Below, in pieces: positions 1 through 7,171 of a stretch of 32,564 nucleotides of DNA. A program made the translations under genes and the position numbers. This DNA is from an uncultured Bacilli bacterium. GTDB lineage: Bacteria > Bacillota_I > Bacilli_A > RF39 > UBA660. Within the stretch, counting starts at the first letter, position 1, and each line of letters opens with the position of its first letter. The DNA is taken from contig CANRJE010000003.1 in the NCBI GenBank assembly GCA_947630865.1, positions 1-32,564 on the forward strand, written 5' to 3'. The notes beneath the pieces are model-generated. The model ran no database searches. It saw only the letters and a program-made list of their open reading frames with translations, and had not been told where the DNA came from.

Positions 1-806
1 TCACCATATATACCTTTTTCACCAGTTGATGGATTACGAGTAAATGCAACTCCTGTTCCAGATGTATCTCCCATATTACCAAATACCATTGATTGAACAT
101 TAACAGCAGTTCCCCAATCACCTGGAATATCATTCATACGACGATAAACGATAGCTCTTGGATTATCCCATGATCTAAATACAGCTTTAACAGCACCCAT
201 TAATTGTTCTTTAGGATCTTGAGGAAATTCTTCTCCCATAGCATCCTTATAAACTTTTTTGAATCTTTTTACTAGTTCTTTTAAATCATCAACTGTTAAT
301 TCAGTATCGTATTTAACACCTTTTTCATTTTTAATTTCATCAATAATTTTTTCAAATGATGATTTTGGTACTTCCATTACAACATCAGAATACATTTGAA
401 TAAAACGACGATATGAATCATAAGCAAATCTTGGATTGTTAGTCTTTTTAGCAAAACCTTCAACTGCCACATCATTTAGTCCTAAATTCAAAATTGTATC
501 CATCATACCTGGCATTGAAGCACGAGCTCCACTTCTTACAGATACTAGTAATGGATCATTGTTATCACCGAATTTCTTGCCTTGCTTTTCTTCAAGTTTA
601 GCTAGATATTCGAATATTTGTTTTTCAATATCTGAACTTATTACTTTACCATTTTCATAATAGTTAGTACAAGCTTCAGTTGTTACCGTAAATCCTCCAG
701 GTATAGGTAATCCTAAATTAGTCATTTCAGCTAAATTAGCACCTTTTCCACCTAAAAGATTACGCATGTCTTTGTTTCCTTCTTCAAAGGAATAAACATA
801 TTTCAT
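1..806 (-). CDS. ppdK: Pyruvate, phosphate dikinase, N-terminal part (partial, runs off the left edge)
   Basis: Interconverts pyruvate, ATP and phosphate with phosphoenolpyruvate, AMP and pyrophosphate; in anaerobic Bacillota it usually serves PPi-linked glycolysis. About 268 codons are visible from the ATG at 804-806; the rest lies left of base 1. The N-terminal ATP-grasp region shows [10 protein letters not shown] near residue 20 and [16 protein letters not shown] about 90 residues in, both typical of this enzyme. A GGGAGG ribosome site sits 7 bases before the ATG. It has its own promoter, whose -35 lies inside the terminator of the upstream pilin-like genes. PEP made here could in principle feed the PEP mutase at 29739-30626, but that link is inference. 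Confidence 0.95.
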   Translation of the reverse strand, partial: MKYVYSFEEGNKDMRNLLGGKGANLAEMTNLGLPIPGGFTVTTEACTNYYENGKVISSDIEKQIFEYLAKLEEKQGKKFGDNNDPLLVSVRSGARASMPGMMDTILNLGLNDVAVEGFAKKTNNPRFAYDSYRRFIQMYSDVVMEVPKSSFEKIIDEIKNEKGVKYDTELTVDDLKELVKRFKKVYKDAMGEEFPQDPKEQLMGAVKAVFRSWDNPRAIVYRRMNDIPGDWGTAVNVQSMVFGNMGDTSGTGVAFTRNPSTGEKGIYG

Positions 807-826
807 ATTATCCTCCCAACTCATAT

Positions 827-855
827 ATTATATAAAAAAAAAGATATTGTTTCAA
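827..855 (-). promoter_or_regulatory. SigA-type promoter of ppdK
   Basis: On the minus strand TTGAAA (850-855), a 17-base spacer and TATAAT (827-832) precede the ppdK ribosome site. The -35 lies in the loop and arm of the terminator hairpin at 838-864. Confidence 0.7.
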
Positions 856-864
856 CATCTTTTT
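838..864 (-). terminator. Intrinsic terminator after the pilin-like gene cluster
   Basis: AAAGAT and ATCTTT arms extended by A:T pairs, an inner TTG:CAA stem after one mismatch, and a 3-base loop. On the minus strand it is followed by a long T run. It ends the transcript of the gene at 903-1295. Confidence 0.65.
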
Positions 865-902
865 AATCTTCTTTACATCTAACTGACAATTATTAATCTT
901 TT

Positions 903-1295
903 TTATTCATAAATATTTGAACAACCATTTGAAGAACAATAATCACCATCTTCAATTCCAACCCAACAATCAATCCAAGAAGTTAATCCATCTGGAACAT
1001 CTCCATTATTATCTTTAACCATATCTGAAACAAAAGATAATATATATTCGATTATAATAGGAACAAAAAAGATAATAACACCATATAATAATCTTTTTCC
1101 AAAAGTTTTACTTAAATCAGAACCTGATTTTTCATCATTTTTAGTCATAGCTTTAAACATATCTATAGAACCTAAAACAATTAAAATAGCTGGAACTGTA
1201 AATTGAATAATAGTTATTAATAGATGAATAATTCTTAAAAAAGGAGCCATTTCACAACACATTTGAATTGTCTCATTACAATCTAATATCAACAT
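903..1295 (-). CDS. Two-helix TrbC/VirB2-like membrane protein, paralogue 3
   Basis: 130 residues with two hydrophobic segments (about residues 20-45 and 68-92) around a charged loop rich in K, D and E. The centre reads IDMFKAMTKNDEK, shared with the two upstream paralogues (IDLFKAMTSGDEK, IDIFKIIVSKKED). The layout matches TrbC/VirB2-type pilins: both ends outside, loop inside. Cysteines lie in the N-terminal segment (DCNE, MCCE) and in a SWIDCW motif after the second helix, with more in the tail (DYCSSNGCSN). The KR-rich loop supports a cytoplasmic loop and exported termini, so disulfides are possible. An AGGAG site precedes the ATG. It is last in the series and separated from paralogue 2 by an intrinsic terminator. 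The family call rests on topology and motif, and a pilus role is inferred from the neighbouring Tad genes. Confidence 0.75.
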   Translation of the reverse strand: MLILDCNETIQMCCEMAPFLRIIHLLITIIQFTVPAILIVLGSIDMFKAMTKNDEKSGSDLSKTFGKRLLYGVIIFFVPIIIEYILSFVSDMVKDNNGDVPDGLTSWIDCWVGIEDGDYCSSNGCSNIYE

Positions 1296-1318
1296 ATCTT
1301 TTCTCCTTTCTTTAAGTT

Positions 1319-1343
1319 AAAAATTGAAGCCTTTAAGCTTCAA
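1319..1343 (-). terminator. Intrinsic terminator between VirB2-like paralogues 2 and 3
   Basis: Perfect 7-bp arms TTGAAGC/GCTTCAA with a 6-base loop, followed on the minus strand by TTTTT. I see no separate promoter before the next gene, so read-through may set a lower level for paralogue 3. Confidence 0.7.
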
Positions 1344-1358
1344 CATTTAAAGATTATT

Positions 1359-1853
1359 TTAATCAGCGCAGTAGCCTCCTGATTGAGCATCCTCACACCA
1401 ACTTCTACTTGTTGTACCCATATAAGCACTAGTTGATTTATTAATACAAACACAAGTATCAGAATTTCCCGTATTAGTATTTCCTGCTCCTCCAGTTGTT
1501 GTACTTCCTTCATAATTCCAACATTTTAAGAAAGTTGAAAATGAATTTTTAGCAGCATCACTATCATCAATTTGAACAACATTGCTTATTAAATCTAATA
1601 TTAAACTTAAAATTGGAATTAATAAGAAAATAATTACTGCATAAATTAAACGTCTAACAATTGTTTTTCTAGCCTCTTGTTGTTTCTTTTCATCACCACT
1701 AGTCATAGCTTTAAATAAATCAATTGCACATAAAATAATTAAGAAAAGTGGTACACCTATTTTAATAATATCAAATATTGTCTTTATAGTTCCTAAGACC
1801 GTTTGAATTAATGGTTGTTGACAAAGTTCATCAACACTTAATAGTATAAACAT
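1359..1853 (-). CDS. Two-helix TrbC/VirB2-like membrane protein, paralogue 2, with Cys-rich tail
   Basis: 164 residues from the ATG at 1851-1853, chosen because a perfect AGGAGG (1861-1866) precedes it; an ATG 24 bases further upstream has the ribosome site inside its reading frame. Two hydrophobic helices flank a charged loop (AMTSGDEKKQQEARKTIVRR). An N-terminal Cys (DELCQQ) and a KCWN motif after helix 2 match its paralogues. This copy has an added tail of about 50 residues that is Gly/Thr/Asn-rich and then Cys-rich (TCVCIN, SWCED, GYCAD), with no counterpart in paralogue 1. The tail is probably exposed outside the cell. It has its own promoter (1890-1918) and is followed by a terminator, so it may be made at a higher level than its neighbour. 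Function is inferred. Confidence 0.75.
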   Translation of the reverse strand: MFILLSVDELCQQPLIQTVLGTIKTIFDIIKIGVPLFLIILCAIDLFKAMTSGDEKKQQEARKTIVRRLIYAVIIFLLIPILSLILDLISNVVQIDDSDAAKNSFSTFLKCWNYEGSTTTGGAGNTNTGNSDTCVCINKSTSAYMGTTSRSWCEDAQSGGYCAD

Positions 1854-1889
1854 ATAAAATCCTCCTAAAACACACACATTTATAATTAT

Positions 1890-1918
1890 ATAATACTAAA
1901 ATATTTCTAATAAATCAA
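1890..1918 (-). promoter_or_regulatory. Promoter of VirB2-like paralogue 2
   Basis: TTGATT (1913-1918), 17-base spacer, TATTAT (1890-1895) on the minus strand, with a second TATAAT-like sequence a few bases further on. It gives an untranslated leader of about 30 bases containing AGGAGG. Confidence 0.55.
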
Positions 1919-1935
1919 TACTTTTTTATTTTTTA

Positions 1936-2250
1936 TTAATTTTTTTTGCTCTCAGAAACATAATCCCAGCATTCTTTCCAACTAGCATCATAATCCATTG
2001 GAACTAATCCATTTACAATATTTAAAATAAATGGAATCAAAAATGGAATTAAATAAATAAGAACAGCATATACAATTTTCATCATAACATCTTTTCGTAA
2101 TTTCTTAATCTCGTCCTCTTTTTTGGAAACAATGATTTTAAAAATATCAATTGTACATAAGATTATTAAAACAATCGGTATTGCAAATTTGATAGCATTA
2201 AAAAGTGTCACGACAATTCCCACTATCATTTGCATGTTAGAATCACACAT
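1936..2250 (-). CDS. Two-helix TrbC/VirB2-like membrane protein, paralogue 1
   Basis: 104 residues from the ATG at 2248-2250, placed 5 bases after AGGTGA; an in-frame GTG three codons upstream overlaps that ribosome site and is less likely. The protein starts MCDSN, has a first helix (about residues 9-32), the charged loop IDIFKIIVSKKEDEIKKLRK, a second helix (about 55-78), and ends with SWKECWDYV. It is the shortest paralogue and shows the minimal conserved plan: N-terminal Cys, hydrophobic hairpin, C-terminal CW motif. Such short hairpin proteins resemble VirB2/TrbC pilins of type IV secretion systems, yet no VirB4, VirB6 or coupling-protein gene is in this window; the neighbours are Tad genes. 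A promoter lies just upstream at 2270-2298. Confidence 0.75.
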   Translation of the reverse strand: MCDSNMQMIVGIVVTLFNAIKFAIPIVLIILCTIDIFKIIVSKKEDEIKKLRKDVMMKIVYAVLIYLIPFLIPFILNIVNGLVPMDYDASWKECWDYVSESKKN

Positions 2251-2260
2251 ATCACTCACC

Positions 2261-2301
2261 TAGTTGCACATTATATCACAATAAAGAAAAAAAAGCAACT
2301 A
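2261..2301 (-). repeat. Inverted repeat TAGTTGC/GCAACTA around the promoter
   Basis: Perfect 7-bp arms at 2261-2267 and 2295-2301 enclose the -10 element. One arm overlaps the -35 and the stop codon of the TadZ-like gene; the other lies at the expected transcription start and touches the ribosome site. It could be an operator or an RNA stem in read-through transcripts. Confidence 0.4.
2270..2298 (-). promoter_or_regulatory. Promoter of VirB2-like paralogue 1
   Basis: TTGCTT (2293-2298), 17-base spacer, TGATATAAT extended -10 (hexamer 2270-2275) on the minus strand. The -35 overlaps the end of the TadZ-like gene. Confidence 0.55.
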
Positions 2302-3306
2302 TTTGCCAAATAAACCAAATAATCCTTTTTTATTTTCTTCACCTCTTGAAGCTTCAACTAACCCAAGTTTTGATAACAAATCATTTATTACACTGTTTAT
2401 TATTCGATCATTTAAAGGTGGTAAATTAAAATATACACTTATTCCAGCCTCTTTTGCAAAAATCTCAACATCTTTATCAGACAAAAGACTATTGTTTAAA
2501 ATAACTTTTTTACCTTTTAAACTAATAAATGCCGTTCGATTTTCCATCATTAATTGATTAACTCTATATAAAGATGGATCTACTAAATATATCATATCCG
2601 TACAAGCATCAAGTTTTTTACTATCAGCTAAATCTACAATGATAATATCCATATCTGCAAAAGCTGAAAAAAATTCTCCTAATCTACTACTTGAAATTGA
2701 ATACATATTCTTATCAGCATAATAAATAAAATCTTTTTTATCTACTTCAAGTGCAACTACTTTCTTTTTATAAATTTCTATTAAATTTTTTTTCAATAAA
2801 TAAGCTAATTCTGTACTACCAGCAGCTTTTGTTACATTTGAAATACCTAAAACTATCTGCTCAGAACCACTTGCATAATTTTCACTTGTAAAATCAATAT
2901 CATTATTCTCAATTCTTGTTGTTACTTCAGATGAAGTTACATATTGTTTAACATCATCATACGTATTACTTTTATTAACAAGTTCTACTAATCCTTTTAC
3001 ATTATCAGTAAAATTATAAATATTTAAGCTCACTAAAAAAGACAAAAACTTCTTTGGTGGCGGATCATTAGGTGGTAAAAACAAAATTAATTTTTCAGTA
3101 TCAAATGTTTTGGATAATTCTCTTAAAACATCTTCTTTAGGAAATCTTTCCAAAGCTGTTGCATCAATAATTAATTTTTTGTAAAAAATAGAATTAAAAC
3201 TGTTGGCAATTGCAGAAACTTGAAATACCCCGTTTAATTCTTTCATAATTTCAATATTAGTACTAATTATTAAATCTTTATACTGGTTTGTTACTATTAT
3301 ATTCAT
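2299..3306 (-). CDS. TadZ/CpaE-like ParA-superfamily protein with degenerate P-loop
   Basis: 335 residues from the ATG at 3304-3306, which overlaps the upstream stop as ATGA; a start 15 bases further upstream lacks a ribosome site. TadZ/CpaE proteins are receiver-plus-MinD-like proteins that place the Tad pilus machine in the cell. Here the N-terminal half (about 1-120) has an alternating strand/helix pattern like an atypical receiver domain. The second half starts with VLGISNVTKAAGSTELAYLL near residue 152, lined up with the deviant Walker A of ParA/MinD (KGGxGKT) but without the standard Lys-Thr pair. A Walker B-like strand follows (MDIIIVDLAD), as does a Walker A'-like IYLVDPS segment. The C-terminus is basic (KKGLFGLFGK), which might bind membrane. 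The position right after the pilin genes supports the call; sequence similarity is weak by eye. Confidence 0.65.
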   Translation of the reverse strand: MNIIVTNQYKDLIISTNIEIMKELNGVFQVSAIANSFNSIFYKKLIIDATALERFPKEDVLRELSKTFDTEKLILFLPPNDPPPKKFLSFLVSLNIYNFTDNVKGLVELVNKSNTYDDVKQYVTSSEVTTRIENNDIDFTSENYASGSEQIVLGISNVTKAAGSTELAYLLKKNLIEIYKKKVVALEVDKKDFIYYADKNMYSISSSRLGEFFSAFADMDIIIVDLADSKKLDACTDMIYLVDPSLYRVNQLMMENRTAFISLKGKKVILNNSLLSDKDVEIFAKEAGISVYFNLPPLNDRIINSVINDLLSKLGLVEASRGEENKKGLFGLFGK

Positions 3307-3704
3307 AACTGACCACCACAATTTTTTGTAACCGCATCATTACCAATCATACATTCCATACCATATATAGTTTTACTTTCGTTTTTAATAGGTAAAGTAC
3401 CTGCATAACCTATAAGCGGTATCTCAAATTTAACATTAGTAACAACAGTATAAACAGCACCATTGGAATTTTTATTACAACTTATAGTTAAACTATTATT
3501 ATAATTTCTTTTTCTTAAGCTCTCACATAAAGAATTCATGTCTTGAGTTACATATCCCTCTGTTTGTTCAATAGATGTTATAACAAAGTTGCTAGCACGA
3601 TAAGTAGCCGCATAGTTCATGATTATACCAATAAAAACTATATATACAGCTAAAAAACCTAAGATAATATAAAACAAAACTGAACCACCAATGGCTTCTC
3701 TCAT
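3303..3704 (-). CDS. TadE-like minor pilin / pseudopilin
   Basis: 133 residues. It begins MREAIGGSVLFYIILGF: a very short charged leader with EAxG, then one hydrophobic segment (about 8-32), then an exported domain with four cysteines (LCES, ISCNK, GMECM, KNCGG). The MREAIG leader parallels MKEASG of the 58-residue pilin just upstream, so both may be processed by the same prepilin peptidase after Gly6; that is inference. TadE/TadF proteins are minor pseudopilins needed for Tad assembly, and this gene sits between the Flp-like gene and the TadZ-like gene. GAGGAG lies 8 bases before the ATG, and the stop overlaps the next start. Confidence 0.65.
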   Translation of the reverse strand: MREAIGGSVLFYIILGFLAVYIVFIGIIMNYAATYRASNFVITSIEQTEGYVTQDMNSLCESLRKRNYNNSLTISCNKNSNGAVYTVVTNVKFEIPLIGYAGTLPIKNESKTIYGMECMIGNDAVTKNCGGQL

Positions 3705-3741
3705 ACTAACATCTCCTCATATTCTTTCTTAAAATTATATT

Positions 3742-3918
3742 TTATTCAAAATTATCTGTAACTATATAAGTATATTTATCATCTGTTGTCCATTCAGTCC
3801 ATTTTGATTGGATTGCATTGATAATAGGATCTTTAAATAACATAAATACTCCTAAAATTACACCTGCTGCTACGATAACTATTAAAGTCATACTTAATTC
3901 TCCACTTGCTTCTTTCAT
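3742..3918 (-). CDS. Small Flp-like major pilin candidate (58 aa)
   Basis: A 58-codon gene starting at the ATG of 3916-3918 with AAAGGAG ahead of it and ending in TAA at 3742-3744. The protein begins MKEASGELSMTLIVIVAAG, continues with a hydrophobic helix to about residue 28 (GVFMLFKDP), and then has a short polar C-terminal part with two Trp (SKWTEWTTDD). Length and plan match Flp/Tad major pilins: short leader, Gly at position 6, Glu near the mature N-terminus, one helix. It differs in that Glu directly follows the Gly instead of sitting at +5. It is directly after tadC, and the best promoter of the locus (3952-3980) drives it, as expected for a structural subunit made in excess. Confidence 0.75.
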   Translation of the reverse strand: MKEASGELSMTLIVIVAAGVILGVFMLFKDPIINAIQSKWTEWTTDDKYTYIVTDNFE

Positions 3919-3951
3919 TTTTTTAATTCTCCTTTCCTACTTTACTCTATT

Positions 3952-3980
3952 AGTATAACATTATTTGTTGGTTTTATCAA
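3952..3980 (-). promoter_or_regulatory. Strong promoter of the Flp-like pilin gene
   Basis: TTGATA (3975-3980), exactly 17 bases, and TGTTATACT extended -10 (hexamer 3952-3957) on the minus strand, between the tadC stop and the pilin ribosome site. Confidence 0.75.
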
Positions 3981-3996
3981 TCACTTTTCATGAAGT

Positions 3997-4782
3997 TTAC
4001 ATTTCCATCATCATCATCATCATAGCTAGAAATAAAACTAGCATAGTTCCACCACCTGTCACCATAAGCATAGCTAAAGTCTTTTTTTCCATTTTATCTA
4101 GACGTTTAGCATATTTTTGCTCTCTTGCTTTATTTTGTAATGATGAAACGCTTTTAGAAAAAACTAATAATTGCTCTTGTTTATTTTCCTGAGCTCCAAT
4201 ACTTAAACGATATAGTAAACGCATCATTCTTAAGGAATCACGTACAGGATATTGTTCAGCAAAGGCAAGATATGGGTCAATAGAAGAATCACCACTATCT
4301 ATTTTTTTAATCATTTCCTGAAGACCTTCTTTAAACATATCTGGAGCTGTTTCAATTGATTTTGAAATAGCAACAGGAATTGTATAATGTTGAGCTAATA
4401 TCTCAATACTTTTTAAGTAATAAGGCAAAGTTTGATCAATTTCTGTTAAATGTTTTTTATAATGACCTTTTAAACTTGAATATTGATTTTTATATAAAAC
4501 AAGTATTATCATGATTCCTATAATCAAATTTATCCAAGTAAAGTTGAATAATAAAATTGCTAAAACTACTACTACACCTATCATTATTTTTTTAATACGT
4601 GCTTCAAAAAGTACATTTGGATCAACATCTCCACCATACTTAGCTTTAACTAAAAAGTCATAATCTTTTTCCTTTAATAACATAAAGAATTTCTTATTAT
4701 CTTCATATAATTGCTTAGTATTAATAGCACCACCATAACTTAAAACAAAGATAACAATTAATACAACTATGGCAAATTCCAT
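3997..4782 (-). CDS. tadC: TadC-like inner-membrane platform protein (T2SSF family)
   Basis: 261 residues. TadB and TadC form the membrane platform on which the TadA ATPase drives pilin polymerisation. An N-terminal helix (1-17), a central pair of helices (about 66-97), a long cytoplasmic helical stretch (GHYKKHLTEIDQTLPYYLKSIEILAQHYTIP and on to about 235) and a C-terminal helix give the T2SSF pattern. The motif DQTLPYYLKSIE resembles the dxLPdaLd segment of this family. The start overlaps the tadB stop by one base (TAATG). The C-terminus is odd: it ends in a run of six Met then Glu-Met, coded by a six-fold ATG repeat. Confidence 0.85.
   Translation of the reverse strand: MEFAIVVLIVIFVLSYGGAINTKQLYEDNKKFFMLLKEKDYDFLVKAKYGGDVDPNVLFEARIKKIMIGVVVVLAILLFNFTWINLIIGIMIILVLYKNQYSSLKGHYKKHLTEIDQTLPYYLKSIEILAQHYTIPVAISKSIETAPDMFKEGLQEMIKKIDSGDSSIDPYLAFAEQYPVRDSLRMMRLLYRLSIGAQENKQEQLLVFSKSVSSLQNKAREQKYAKRLDKMEKKTLAMLMVTGGGTMLVLFLAMMMMMMEM
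4006..4023 (-). repeat. (ATG)6 trinucleotide tract at the 3' end of tadC
   Basis: Six CAT triplets on the plus strand code for six consecutive Met near the TadC C-terminus. Unit gain or loss would keep the frame. Confidence 0.9.
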
Positions 4783-5678
4783 TATTCAGCCCCCACATTC
4801 TCGTTATAATATTTTTCTCCAGACAGAAGAAAATAACTATTAAATAAAACTACAATATGCAAACCTATTTGCATTAAAATATTTGAATTAACCATATCAA
4901 TATAGGTTTCTTTACCAATTAACCATTGAACAAGCATAACCATAAGGTACAAAAGTAATCCATATTGTACAAATGATTTATGAAAAGCTTGACGATTCAT
5001 TCTATCTTGATATACTCCTTCAACAAGTTGGTCAACGTCAAGTAACATATTATCTAATACTTCAACTGTATCATGTGCACCTTCTCTAGTTACCTGTAAG
5101 AACAATTGATGCATATTTCTTGTCATATAAAAATCGTATTTACTATTCATGTAATCAATTGATTCTCCAACATCACCATTGTGATAAGCTAAATCAATCA
5201 TTACCTTAACATCGGTTTTTACTGGATCCTCAAGAACTCCAGATTCATATACACCTTCTAAGGCTTTAACAAACGATTGAGTTGTTTGAAATTCCATTAT
5301 TGTATTAGTAACATATACCTGAATTTGTTCAAAAATAAATTCACTATATAATCTTTTACAACGTAAATATGCAAGATATGGAATAAAAGCTATAACAACT
5401 ACAACATATATAAAAGATATTACCATATTGTAAAAGTATAAATATGATATAACAAAGGCTATTGCCGCAAAAAGAATTGTTTGTATTGTATATTCTTTTT
5501 TTGTATATTCAAGTCCCATTTCTTTACATTTTTCACGAATAACCTTAAATGAATAAGGTGCATATTTATCATATACATTTCCAATACTCGTTGTAACGAA
5601 TTTATATAAAGATTCACCATTACTTTTACGATATAAAACTACAAACATAACAATGAATAATATAATTATAAATTCCAT
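4782..5678 (-). CDS. tadB: TadB-like inner-membrane platform protein (T2SSF family)
   Basis: 298 residues. It has an N-terminal helix (1-16), a helix pair (about 68-105, IQTILFAAIAFVISYLYF and a following segment), a cytoplasmic helical domain (about 110-235) and a C-terminal pair of hydrophobic segments (LLLYLMVMLVQWLIG and IGLHIVVLFNSYFLLSG). This is the T2SSF plan of TadB/GspF-type proteins, the partner of TadC. It lies between the ATPase gene (12-base gap, GAGGTG ribosome site before the ATG) and tadC (one-base overlap), the conserved tadA-B-C order. Which of the two T2SSF proteins is TadB is decided by gene order. Confidence 0.85.
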   Translation of the reverse strand: MEFIIILFIVMFVVLYRKSNGESLYKFVTTSIGNVYDKYAPYSFKVIREKCKEMGLEYTKKEYTIQTILFAAIAFVISYLYFYNMVISFIYVVVVIAFIPYLAYLRCKRLYSEFIFEQIQVYVTNTIMEFQTTQSFVKALEGVYESGVLEDPVKTDVKVMIDLAYHNGDVGESIDYMNSKYDFYMTRNMHQLFLQVTREGAHDTVEVLDNMLLDVDQLVEGVYQDRMNRQAFHKSFVQYGLLLYLMVMLVQWLIGKETYIDMVNSNILMQIGLHIVVLFNSYFLLSGEKYYNENVGAE

Positions 5679-5690
5679 TTTATCACCTCG

Positions 5691-7166
5691 TTATAAAAAT
5701 TCAATTTGATTATTAGTTGTTTCTCTATTAGCACCATTAGTTGGAACTGAATTAGGTGCTCCTACATTTATATTTGGTACAACTGGAGTTACAACTGGTG
5801 TAATGTTTAAAGCATTAATACTATTATCTAAAGTATCTGTATTATTTATATTATTGTTACTAACAACATTAGGAACATTAATACTAGGAGTTGAAGGTTG
5901 CGTTTCTGGAATATTATTTGCAGAAGGCACTTTTGTTTCTAAAGAACTAGTCTGATTAGATACTGTTTCAATATTATTTTCTAAACTTTCAATATTATTA
6001 GTACCAGATTTGTTAGTATCTGCAAAAGGATCAGGTGCTACCTGTCTCATATTTTGAATTTCCTTTTTAGTCAAATCAACACCTTGAGCTTCAAGATAAT
6101 CTATTAAATATTTACTTGGTGGATTAATAACTGTTGTACCATCAATATTTTTACGATAAATTGTATTAGATTCTGGTTCGTTATTATCATTTACAAAAAA
6201 CTCTGTAACTTCACATACTTCTCTTAAAAATTTTCCACCTTTTTCATATCTTGCTCTAACATGAACACCAAGTTGAACATAACGATAAATAGTTGCCATA
6301 AACTGATTTACATCGATATTACTTTCAAGCAAACTATATAAACGATATGGAATACTAGCTGCTTTATCAGCATGGATTGTTGATAAAATATTATGTCCTG
6401 ATGAAATAGAATTACGAACAGCAGTAACAGCTTCAGCCGATCTTACTTCGGATAGTAAAATCCATTTAGGATTCTGTCTCATACAGCCAACTAATACATC
6501 ACTATATGATGCAATATTATTGGTTTTCATAGAAACAATATCACGCTCTGGAAAAATAGCATCCAAATGCAACTCCAAAGTATCCTCAATAGTTATTATT
6601 TTTTCATTTTCTTTAGTATGGCTTGCTAAATATTTAACTAACTCTGTTTTACCACTACCAGTTTCACCACTTACAATGATATTACAATGTCCTCTTACAC
6701 ATTCAATTAGAAAATCATGAATATCACTTGTAATATATTTTTCTTCAATAATTTTTTCTTTTTTTAATCGAATTTTTGCTGGCGTTTTACGAAAAACTGC
6801 AGCAATTCCATTTCTAGCAATTGAATCATGAATAAAATTCATACGTAGTTCTGATGATTCACTATCCAAAAGTGGACTAGCCATATTGAAAGTTTTTCCC
6901 ATAATATTGGCACATTGAAAAGCAATTTTTTCAATAAGTTCATTATTAACACCAGTATTTTCAACCCGATATACACCTTTATCAAGTGATTTTAACCAAA
7001 CTTGCCCATTATTACTATAAGAAATATCGGTGATGTTATCATCATCTAAGTAAGGTTTCAAAGCACCAAAATCAATATTAGAAAATAAACTAGCATTAAT
7101 TTCAGTATTAGTTTTGTTAGGATCACTATTAGGATTTAATTCATAGGCATTTATACTTGGATTCAT
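5691..7166 (-). CDS. tadA: TadA/CpaF secretion ATPase with long Asn/Thr-rich C-terminal tail
   Basis: 491 residues; a VirB11/CpaF-type hexameric ATPase that powers Tad pilus assembly from the cytoplasm. Seen in order: an N-terminal domain (about 30-130), Walker A GETGSGKT at 167-174, Asp box IITIEDTLEL near 191-199, Walker B WILLSEVR at 235-242 and His box GHNILSTIHA at 257-266. All catalytic motifs are intact. The ATPase ends near residue 375. The last 110 or so residues are low complexity (Asn, Thr, Ser, Pro, Val), not found in standard CpaF, and probably disordered. GGAGTAGG lies just before the ATG. The gene follows cpaB by five bases and precedes tadB. Confidence 0.93.
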   Translation of the reverse strand: MNPSINAYELNPNSDPNKTNTEINASLFSNIDFGALKPYLDDDNITDISYSNNGQVWLKSLDKGVYRVENTGVNNELIEKIAFQCANIMGKTFNMASPLLDSESSELRMNFIHDSIARNGIAAVFRKTPAKIRLKKEKIIEEKYITSDIHDFLIECVRGHCNIIVSGETGSGKTELVKYLASHTKENEKIITIEDTLELHLDAIFPERDIVSMKTNNIASYSDVLVGCMRQNPKWILLSEVRSAEAVTAVRNSISSGHNILSTIHADKAASIPYRLYSLLESNIDVNQFMATIYRYVQLGVHVRARYEKGGKFLREVCEVTEFFVNDNNEPESNTIYRKNIDGTTVINPPSKYLIDYLEAQGVDLTKKEIQNMRQVAPDPFADTNKSGTNNIESLENNIETVSNQTSSLETKVPSANNIPETQPSTPSINVPNVVSNNNINNTDTLDNSINALNITPVVTPVVPNINVGAPNSVPTNGANRETTNNQIEFL

Positions 7167-7171
7167 AATAC

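Noticed and set aside
3981-3996. ACTTCATGAAAAGT after tadC as a terminator hairpin
   Set aside because: Short imperfect stem with no T run; transcription probably continues into the pilin gene.
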